From Mucilaginibacter_A sp050954865 (lineage in GTDB: Bacteria; Bacteroidota; Bacteroidia; Sphingobacteriales; Sphingobacteriaceae), in NCBI GenBank assembly GCA_050954865.1, contig JBPBQN010000201.1, positions 1-8,079 of the forward strand: DNA of 8,079 bases, written 5' to 3'. The position numbers were made by a program, and so were the translations under genes. Below the pieces are notes generated by a model that saw nothing but the letters and a program-made list of their open reading frames with translations, was not told the DNA's origin and did not search any database. This document shows positions 1 to 5,153 of the stretch, one piece after another. Within the stretch, counting starts at the first letter, position 1. Each line of letters starts with the position of its first letter.

Positions 1-686
1 GAAGAAATCTTTTTATCGTAGATTAAAATGTAAGGATTTTCTAATTCTGCTTCCATTTTATCAGCATTGGTAACGAAGTATGGAGACAAATAACCACGGT
101 CAAACTGCATACCTTCAACAGTTCTTACTTCAGTTTCTGTACCTTTTGCTTCTTCAACAGTAATTACACCGTCTTTACCAACTTTAGCCATCGCTTCAGC
201 AATCAGCGAACCGATAACTTCATCATTATTTGCAGAGATAGAAGCAACTTGTTTGATTTTGTTATTGTCTTCACCAACGGTTTGAGATTGTTGTTTCAAG
301 TTAGCAACAACAGCAGAAACTGCTTTATCAATACCGCGTTTCAAATCCATTGGATTTGCACCAGCAGCAACGTTTTTAATACCAGCAGTAACAATTGCCT
401 GAGCTAAAACAGTTGCAGTTGTTGTTCCGTCACCTGCAATATCAGCAGTTTTAGAAGCAACTTCTTTCACCATTTGCGCGCCCATGTTTTCCAAAGAATC
501 TTTTAATTCGATTTCTTTAGCTACAGTAACACCATCTTTTGTAATCGCAGGTGAACCAAATTTTTTGTCGATAATCACGTTACGACCTTTTGGTCCTAAA
601 GTAACTTTAACCGCATTGGCTAAAATATCAACACCGCGTTTTAAAGCATCGCGCGCTTCTACATTATATTTAACTTGTTTTGCCAT
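1..686 (-). CDS. groEL: Chaperonin GroEL (Hsp60), N-terminal part, cut by the window edge
   Basis: Only the first 228 codons (plus two bases) are inside the window. GroEL is the cytosolic 14-mer ATP-driven folding chamber that works with the GroES lid. The visible part covers the equatorial ATPase segment and the beginning of the intermediate and apical regions. Clear family signatures are VTLGPKGRNV (28-37), the ATP-binding loop GDGTTTATVLA (85-95, with the Mg/phosphate-contacting Asp86), ANPMDLKRGIDKA (about 110-122) and the apical stretch EGMQFDRGYLSPYF near residue 190-205. It aligns essentially without gaps to E. coli GroEL as I remember it. The ATG is followed by the usual MAK start. 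It lies 63 bases downstream of groES with no terminator between, so the two are co-transcribed. No Shine-Dalgarno is visible before the ATG; the leader is A-rich, as is common in Bacteroidota. No frameshift or odd residue was seen. Confidence 0.98.
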   Translation of the reverse strand, partial: MAKQVKYNVEARDALKRGVDILANAVKVTLGPKGRNVIIDKKFGSPAITKDGVTVAKEIELKDSLENMGAQMVKEVASKTADIAGDGTTTATVLAQAIVTAGIKNVAAGANPMDLKRGIDKAVSAVVANLKQQSQTVGEDNNKIKQVASISANNDEVIGSLIAEAMAKVGKDGVITVEEAKGTETEVRTVEGMQFDRGYLSPYFVTNADKMEAELENPYILIYDKKIS

Positions 687-749
687 TTTATTGGTTTTTT
701 AAGAATGAATTGAATGGTTTAGGCTGAAAATATCAAACCTGAATGTGAT

Positions 750-1025
750 TTACAGAACCGCGTAAACGTCTGATTCACGCATAATTAAGTACTCTTTACC
801 TTCATAAGTAATTTCAGTACCGGCATATTTGCCATATAAAACCTGGTCGCCAACTTTAACAGTTAACGGCTCATCAACTTTGCCTTCTCCAACGGCAACG
901 ATTGTTCCGCGTTGTGGTTTTTCTTTTGCAGTATCAGGAATGAAAAGTCCGGATGCTGTTTTTTCTTCAGCAGCGGCAGCTTCTACTACTACTCTGTCTC
1001 CGATCGGTTTAATGTTTAATGACAT
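750..1025 (-). CDS. groES: Co-chaperonin GroES (Hsp10)
   Basis: A complete 91-residue GroES, the heptameric lid that caps the GroEL chamber in the cytosol. The N-terminal core IKPIGDRVVVE (5-15) is diagnostic. The mobile loop that docks on GroEL is EKTASGLFIPD (21-31), with LFI (27-29) in the place of the IVL tripeptide of the E. coli protein. PQRGTIVAVGEG (37-48), VGDQVLYGKYAGTEI and the C-terminal YLIMRESDVYAVL follow the family pattern. The length is normal for the phylum. It is the first gene of the groES-groEL pair, and its own control region (1026-1207) sits behind the terminator of the secG operon. The ATG is preceded by an A/T-rich leader with no Shine-Dalgarno sequence. No HrcA-type CIRCE element is visible upstream, so heat-shock control, if present, uses another mechanism. 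Confidence 0.98.
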   Translation of the reverse strand: MSLNIKPIGDRVVVEAAAAEEKTASGLFIPDTAKEKPQRGTIVAVGEGKVDEPLTVKVGDQVLYGKYAGTEITYEGKEYLIMRESDVYAVL

Positions 1026-1052
1026 GTTTGTATTTAGTTTTGAATGAAAAAT

Positions 1053-1085
1053 AAAAATTATTTATTGCATACAATTAAACAGCAA
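1053..1085 (-). promoter_or_regulatory. Possible gene-proximal groES promoter
   Basis: On the minus strand the sequence TAATTTTT (1053-1060) matches seven of eight positions of the Bacteroidota -7 element TAnnTTTG, and a TTG (1083-1085) lies 22 bases upstream, within the spacing accepted for the -33 element. Transcription would start roughly 25 bases before the groES ATG. The region is A/T-rich, so a chance match is quite possible. It competes with the better -7 match at 1140-1147. Confidence 0.25.
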
Positions 1086-1086
1086 C

Positions 1087-1102
1087 TGTGCCAAAGCGCA
1101 CA
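1087..1102. promoter_or_regulatory. 16-base palindrome TGTGC-N6-GCACA upstream of groES, possible operator
   Basis: A perfect 5+5 inverted repeat with a six-base centre (TGTGC CAAAGC GCACA on the plus strand) lies 62 bases before the groES start. The geometry equals that of CRP/FNR-family sites (TGTGA-N6-TCACA), with the inner base of each arm changed. It lies between the two candidate promoters. That it is a protein-binding site is inference only. Confidence 0.3.
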
Positions 1103-1139
1103 TTCTGTACATATTGACTTGTAAAGCAGTGCATCTTGT

Positions 1140-1166
1140 CAAAATTACTTTCTCAAAAAATTCAAA
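1140..1166 (-). promoter_or_regulatory. Candidate groESL promoter (Bacteroidota type)
   Basis: On the minus strand TAATTTTG (1140-1147) is an exact match to the TAnnTTTG -7 element used by the main sigma factor of Bacteroidota. A TTTG (1163-1166) lies 15 bases upstream and could be the -33 element, although this spacing is a little shorter than usual. Transcription would start near 1133 and leave a leader of roughly 105-110 bases. The position, between the preceding operon's terminator and groES, fits a promoter. Confidence 0.4.
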
Positions 1167-1188
1167 TTGGTTTTGGCTGATGGAAATA

Positions 1189-1201
1189 TGCCAACCTGAC
1201 A
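1189..1201 (-). promoter_or_regulatory. Shared motif TGNCAG-NT-TGGCA, groES copy
   Basis: The minus strand reads TGTCAGGTTGGCA. The same 13-mer with two changes occurs at 6616-6628 in the other promoter region of the window. Internally it is a direct repeat of TGNCA with an 8-base period. It lies 42-54 bases upstream of the candidate -7 element at 1140-1147, an activator-like position, and inside a 7-base inverted repeat (TTGGCTG at 1173-1179, CAGCCAA at 1200-1206). TTGGCA resembles a sigma-54 -24 element, but no GC follows at the required distance. Its function is unknown. Confidence 0.35.
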
Positions 1202-1207
1202 GCCAAC

Positions 1208-1241
1208 AAAAAAGGCTTTCGGATCAACCAAAAGCCTTTTT
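1208..1241 (-). terminator. Intrinsic terminator of the secG operon
   Basis: An 11-base perfect stem (1209-1219 pairs with 1231-1241; arms AAAAAGGCTTT and AAAGCCTTTTT) closes an 11-base loop that itself can form a short GG/CC pairing. Read on the minus strand the hairpin runs into a six-base T tract (1208-1213), beginning 20 bases after the secG stop codon. The A tract on the other side makes it usable in both directions, although no plus-strand gene points into it. It separates the miaB-secG operon from groESL. Confidence 0.85.
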
Positions 1242-1261
1242 ATCAATACTGTTTTTACCGC

Positions 1262-1603
1262 CTATTTTTTAGCAGGTTGTTGTACCGGAGGCAAATTTAA
1301 CGGCGCGCTTACCGGCGCAGTTGGTTTTGAAGCCTTATCAATCTGCTCCTGATTTTGTACCCCATTTGCAGATGATGGTCCGTTTTTAGAAACCACATTA
1401 ACCGCCAATGAAAGTACCATCAACGTGATCGCTAAAACCCAAGTTCCTTTTTCTAAAAAATCACCGGTTTTTTGTACACCCATCATTTGCGATGAACTCG
1501 AAAAATTAGAATTTAAACCGCCGCCTTTCGGGTTTTGAATCAACACGATCAAACCAAGCAGCACGCAAACAATTATAATCAGGATAACAAGCACTAAATA
1601 CAT
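1262..1603 (-). CDS. secG: Preprotein translocase subunit SecG
   Basis: A complete 113-residue SecG, the small accessory membrane subunit of the SecYEG channel that supports SecA-driven export. The family layout is clear: transmembrane helix 1 at about residues 2-22, the conserved cytosolic loop LIQNPKGGGL (21-30) with an SSSSQMMG stretch after it, and transmembrane helix 2 at about 53-73. Residues 74-113 are a hydrophilic, Pro/Gln/Ala-rich tail ending in PAKK, a low-complexity extension of the sort often seen in SecG. It is the last gene of the five-gene operon, 6 bases after the acidic TPR gene, and is followed 20 bases later by a strong terminator. The leader before the ATG is A/T-only, with no Shine-Dalgarno; translational coupling to the gene before it is likely. 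Confidence 0.95.
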   Translation of the reverse strand: MYLVLVILIIIVCVLLGLIVLIQNPKGGGLNSNFSSSSQMMGVQKTGDFLEKGTWVLAITLMVLSLAVNVVSKNGPSSANGVQNQEQIDKASKPTAPVSAPLNLPPVQQPAKK

Positions 1604-1609
1604 TTTATA

Positions 1610-3331
1610 TTAATTTAATTTTTTCTCTATTTCTGTTAGCTGGGCAGCAAAGTAAACGCTTTTTTCCGGAAATTTCAACATCAGCTTTTTATAAGTGTCT
1701 AAGGCTTTGTGGTAAAGCATTTGATCCAGATAAACCTTAGCCAGCGTTTCCGTAACAAAAATATCTCCGTCTTCCGAACTCTTTTTAGCCTTATTTTCTG
1801 TGTCTAATTTATCCATACTTGGCGGATGGATATGCGGTTCTTCAATAATAAAACGTTCAATCAGCTGTTTTTCCTTCTTTTTAACCGGTAATTCTTCCAG
1901 CAGCGGTAACGTATTTTCTGGCACTTTCAGCGGTGCTTTGGTATGAAAAATACTCTCAATATATTGCTGATGCAACTCCGGACCAACGCTCAAATCCTGC
2001 GTTTTCTGTACATTTTTAGTATAAGGCTGATACGTGCCCGCATATTCCTTGCGCGTTTTATCCAGCCACCACATAAACGTGTACGGCATTTTATCATCAT
2101 GATACTTGGAAACCGTATCTTTTTCGTTTTCTGCCGAAACTGGCTGTTCTGCTTCTGCAAAAGCTGATTCTATTTGATAATCAGTATCTTCTGCAGCTTC
2201 TTTTTCAGTAGCAGCCGTTTTATTCTGTCCGAATTTATGGTTGAAAGAAAAATAATCAATCGAAGCAATATTGCTCAGCATTGCTTTTTCCGCATCATCA
2301 TGTACAATAAAAGGCTTTTCTTCCGATGCAATTTCCGGTTCAGTTGAAACTTCCGACTCTGTAACTTCTGGCTCAATAATTTCCGGTTCAGCCTCTGGAA
2401 CAATTTGGGGCGATGCTTCTTTTACCACCTCAAAATTGATGTCCTCAATCGCTATAATTTCCTCAAAAACTTCCTCATCAATTTCCTGATTAGCAGGTTT
2501 TGGGTTGAAGTTAAGGTTTTCTTCGAAAGCTAAAATCGTTTGCTCCGGAAAAACAAGTTCTTCATCAGGCTCATTTGCAAACGTTTGGCTCACATCTTCC
2601 ACCCGAAAATCGTTTTCGGCAGCCATCGCTTCCTCCAAATTTTCATCGGTAAAAAAAGCATTTGTTTTTTCTGCGGAAGAAATATCTTCTCCAAAAACCG
2701 CTTTATCAACTTTATTTTCTGCCGGATTTTGGTCGGTAAAAGAAGCATTACTTTTTTCCTCGGAAGGAATATCTTCTACAAAAACCGCTTCCTCGTCTTC
2801 AATTTCCGCAGGTTCTGGTTCGATATAAGCATCATCAGTTGCTTCTTCAGCAGCAATATTTTTTACAGAAGTGTCTTCTGAAAAAGTAATTTCATCTTGC
2901 TGATTTTCAAGCTTTAAAGAAGTGTTAACAATTTCAACTGGATAACTTTTTGCAAAACCTGATGTTTCATCCGGCAATTTTTCCTCGATAAAAACAGCAT
3001 CCTGATTTATCTTTTCCTGATCAGTTTCAGGCAAAACAAAACCGTAAAAACGGTTTGGTTTCGGCACCACAATCAGTTCCGGCTGATGAATCAACCTAAA
3101 CAAAATCTCGCGGTTTGCCGTGTGTACCGCCGCAGCTTGAATCGCTTTTTCCGCAGTTTCAGCATCCGTATTTTGCACCGATTTGGCCAGCAGCAACCGG
3201 AAAATGCTGCACGCTGGATAAGTTTGCACCAACGCTTTTAACTGCTGCTGATGGGCAGCGTTAACGGCCGCCGGATTGGCTAATAATTGCTGCAAAAATT
3301 CGGGATTTAACCCGTTTTGTATCTGATCCAC
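1610..3331 (-). CDS. Acidic low-complexity protein with conserved ends and a C-terminal TPR, function unknown
   Basis: A 573-residue protein with no signal peptide or membrane segment, so probably cytosolic. Residues 1-90 are helical and Ala/Gln/Leu-rich (LQQLLANPAAVNAAH, then YPACSIFRLLLAKS and REILFRLIHQPE) and look like a conserved N-terminal domain. Residues about 100-410 are very rich in Glu and Asp, probably disordered, and contain a 29-residue tandem repeat (174-202 and 203-231). The end is ordered again: MPYTFMWWLDKTRKEYAGTYQPY at about 415-437, KKEKQLIERFIIEEP at 485-499, and a TPR-like helix pair at about 526-571 (TETLAKVYLDQMLYHKAL, then YKKLMLKFPEKSVYFAAQL). The start is GTG at 3329-3331: an in-frame TAG lies four codons upstream, and the first internal Met is residue 235, beyond the conserved N-terminal part. 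It lies 20 bases after lptE and 6 before secG. I know proteins like it from the same locus in other Bacteroidota, but no established function. Confidence 0.85.
   Translation of the reverse strand: MDQIQNGLNPEFLQQLLANPAAVNAAHQQQLKALVQTYPACSIFRLLLAKSVQNTDAETAEKAIQAAAVHTANREILFRLIHQPELIVVPKPNRFYGFVLPETDQEKINQDAVFIEEKLPDETSGFAKSYPVEIVNTSLKLENQQDEITFSEDTSVKNIAAEEATDDAYIEPEPAEIEDEEAVFVEDIPSEEKSNASFTDQNPAENKVDKAVFGEDISSAEKTNAFFTDENLEEAMAAENDFRVEDVSQTFANEPDEELVFPEQTILAFEENLNFNPKPANQEIDEEVFEEIIAIEDINFEVVKEASPQIVPEAEPEIIEPEVTESEVSTEPEIASEEKPFIVHDDAEKAMLSNIASIDYFSFNHKFGQNKTAATEKEAAEDTDYQIESAFAEAEQPVSAENEKDTVSKYHDDKMPYTFMWWLDKTRKEYAGTYQPYTKNVQKTQDLSVGPELHQQYIESIFHTKAPLKVPENTLPLLEELPVKKKEKQLIERFIIEEPHIHPPSMDKLDTENKAKKSSEDGDIFVTETLAKVYLDQMLYHKALDTYKKLMLKFPEKSVYFAAQLTEIEKKLN
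2639..2812 (-). repeat. 87-base in-frame tandem duplication (two units) in the acidic TPR gene
   Basis: Two adjacent 87-base units (2726-2812 encodes residues 174-202; 2639-2725 encodes 203-231). The best-preserved 58 bases (2646-2703 against 2733-2790) differ at only 7 positions; the remainder has diverged more. Each unit encodes PAE, then a charged spacer, then AVFxEDI, then EK(S/T)NA, then FTD; 18 of the 29 residues are identical. The period is a multiple of three, so the frame is kept. Hand alignment. Confidence 0.85.
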
Positions 3332-3351
3332 GGTTTGAAACTACGATTTGC

Positions 3352-3879
3352 TTACCAATTGGCAAAAGCCTTGTTAAAAATATCTTCGGTTAATTGCGTG
3401 TTGATGGTTGTGATCAAACCTTGTTCCCGCGTGCCAATGTCGCCCTGGTAATCTACATAACGCGAAAATGGCTGTTCAAAACTTTGTTTCGGGTCTAAAC
3501 TATTGGTAAATTTCACGTTCACTGTAATTGTTAAACGGTTGGTGTTGGAGATCGGTGCCGTGGCAGAATTGGCAGCCGGCAAAACCGTTGGCGCAATGGT
3601 GTAGCCGGTAATGCGGCCTTCCAGCGTACAATCCGCATCGCCGCGAACGGTGCTTAAACGCGTTTGGTTACGGATACGATCCTGCAAAGCTGTGGTAAAA
3701 CTCTGGCTTAAATTGTTGATTACCAATGGTGCTACGTTTTCAAAAACCGGAATGTAAATTGTTCTTAGCGCACCAACTGTGCCGCCGTTTAATTTGTAGG
3801 AGCAAGAGTGAAAAAGAAACAGGATTGGCAAAAATAAAATCAATATGATTTTTTTGCTGGTAAAAGAAGTATTGGCCAT
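3352..3879 (-). CDS. lptE: LptE-family LPS-assembly lipoprotein
   Basis: A 175-residue lipoprotein of the LptE type, the plug that sits inside the LptD barrel and helps insert lipopolysaccharide into the outer leaflet of the outer membrane. Residues 1-25 form a lipoprotein signal peptide: basic SKK (8-10), a strongly hydrophobic core IILILFLPILFLF, and a relaxed lipobox FHSC with the lipidated Cys at 26. The mature part begins SYKLNGGTVG and continues with RTIYIPVFENVAP, a helix LSQSFTTALQDRIRNQTRL, EGRITGYTIAP, and a C-terminal DIGTREQGLITTINTQLTEDIFNKAFANW helix, the pattern of Bacteroidota LptE proteins. Length is typical. It follows the sigma-54 activator by 13 bases and precedes the acidic TPR gene by 20. 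Its LptD partner is not in the window. The ATG at 3877-3879 gives a well-formed signal peptide; no Shine-Dalgarno is visible. Confidence 0.88.
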   Translation of the reverse strand: MANTSFTSKKIILILFLPILFLFHSCSYKLNGGTVGALRTIYIPVFENVAPLVINNLSQSFTTALQDRIRNQTRLSTVRGDADCTLEGRITGYTIAPTVLPAANSATAPISNTNRLTITVNVKFTNSLDPKQSFEQPFSRYVDYQGDIGTREQGLITTINTQLTEDIFNKAFANW

Positions 3880-3892
3880 TTATAATACTGAG

Positions 3893-5146
3893 TTATAAGT
3901 TTAATTCTTTGATTTTTCGATACAACGTACGTTCTGAAATTCCTAATTCCTGCGCGGCAAATTTGCGTTTGCCTTTGTGTTTTTTCAATGCTTTTTTGAT
4001 CAGGTCTGATTCTTTTTCCAGCAACGAAAGCGATTCTTCTACTTCCTCAGCTTCCTGCGTGATGTTAAAATCTTTGTTGTTTTGCGCCGGCTGCTGTATG
4101 GTTAAAGTTGGTTCCTGCGGATGATTTTGATGCTGAATATGATGATCGCCATCTACCTCAATATCACGATAAAGCTGATTTAAAACCTGCGGATTTCCTG
4201 CATAATTTGCCGGAACGCCGCCGTTTTCAATAATATCAATTACCAGTTTTTTCAAATCTGTTACATCGCGCTTCATATCAAAAAGCACTTTGTACAAAAT
4301 ATCGCGTTCCGAAAAATCGTCTTTTTTCTGCTGATTGATGCGCATCGGCAAATTGCTTCCGCTGTTTTCCTGCGGAATGTATTGCAGCAAACTTTGGGCA
4401 GAAATGGTATGATCGCGCTCCAAAACCGCCAGTTGCTCGGCAATATTTTTAAGCTGACGAACATTGCCCGGCCAGCTGTAATTAACCAGCATTTGCTGCG
4501 CTTCCTCGTTCATTTGAATTGGTGGCGAACGATATTTCGCTGTAAAATCTGCCGTAAATTTTCGGAACAACAGATAAATATCTTCCTTTCGATCGCGCAG
4601 CGGCGGAATCCGCAACGGAACAGTATTTAAACGATAGTATAAATCTTCCCGAAAACGGCCGGATTTCACCGCATCATAAACATCTACGTTGGTAGCCGCA
4701 ATCACACGTACATTGGTTTTTTCTACTTTGGATGAACCAACTTTAATGTATTGTCCGGATTCCAGAACACGCAGCAAACGCGCCTGCGTGCCCAAAGGCA
4801 TTTCGGCAATTTCATCCAAAAAAATCGTTCCGCCGTTTACTGTTTCAAAATAACCTTTCCGCTCGCCAACAGCGCCGGTGTAAGCCCCTTTTTCATGTCC
4901 GAAAAGTTCCGAATCAATTGTTCCTTCGGGGATGGCACCGCAATTTATGGCGATAAAAGGATTATGTTTCCGCGGACTCATCTGGTGGATAATCTGCGAA
5001 AAAACCTCTTTACCACTGCCACTTTCACCCGAAATCAACACCGAAATATCAGTTGGTGCCACCTGGTTGGCTATATCTATCGCGCGGTTGAGCAAAGGCG
5101 AGTTGCCAATAATGCCGAACCGCTGTTTAATTTCCTGAATCTCCAT
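3893..5146 (-). CDS. Sigma-54-dependent transcriptional activator (AAA+ and Fis-type HTH, no receiver domain)
   Basis: A 417-residue bacterial enhancer-binding protein, an AAA+ ATPase that remodels the sigma-54 RNA polymerase holoenzyme to open promoters. The AAA+ domain starts almost at once (about 10-245): Walker A GESGSGKE (40-47), the sigma-54-contact loop GAYTGA (87-92, Tyr replacing the usual Phe of GAFTGA), Walker B GGTIFLDE (105-112), the FREDLYYRLN arginine-finger region (165-174) and sensor II SWPGNVRQLKN (224-234). A linker of about 120 residues follows, part helical (277-308) and part Gln/His/Asn-rich (330-365). The C-terminal Fis-type helix-turn-helix is at about 380-415 (KFAAQELGISERTLYRKIKEL). 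There is no receiver, GAF or PAS domain, so activity is not set by a fused phosphorylation or ligand domain. The gene lies 7 bases after miaB and 13 before lptE. The target genes cannot be read from the sequence. Confidence 0.93.
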   Translation of the reverse strand: MEIQEIKQRFGIIGNSPLLNRAIDIANQVAPTDISVLISGESGSGKEVFSQIIHQMSPRKHNPFIAINCGAIPEGTIDSELFGHEKGAYTGAVGERKGYFETVNGGTIFLDEIAEMPLGTQARLLRVLESGQYIKVGSSKVEKTNVRVIAATNVDVYDAVKSGRFREDLYYRLNTVPLRIPPLRDRKEDIYLLFRKFTADFTAKYRSPPIQMNEEAQQMLVNYSWPGNVRQLKNIAEQLAVLERDHTISAQSLLQYIPQENSGSNLPMRINQQKKDDFSERDILYKVLFDMKRDVTDLKKLVIDIIENGGVPANYAGNPQVLNQLYRDIEVDGDHHIQHQNHPQEPTLTIQQPAQNNKDFNITQEAEEVEESLSLLEKESDLIKKALKKHKGKRKFAAQELGISERTLYRKIKELNL

Positions 5147-5153
5147 ACTGTTT

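Noticed and set aside
687..749. Possible hairpin or attenuator between groES and groEL
   Set aside because: Only a 5-base GGTTT/AAACC pairing with a long loop and no T tract could be found; not a terminator.
829..1047. 72-codon plus-strand reading frame opposite groES
   Set aside because: It covers the conserved groES coding sequence in antisense and has no supporting signal.
1080..1095. Sigma-54-like promoter on the minus strand upstream of groES (TTTGGCAC followed by TTGCT)
   Set aside because: The -24 and -12 halves look right, but only 7 bases separate GG and GC. Known sigma-54 promoters need 10, so this is not called.
2505..2881. Two overlapping plus-strand reading frames opposite the acidic TPR gene (107 and 113 codons)
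   Set aside because: They are antisense shadows: the GAA/GAT-rich repeat composition of the real gene gives stop-poor Ser/Phe-rich frames on the other strand. No start signals or recognisable protein sequence.
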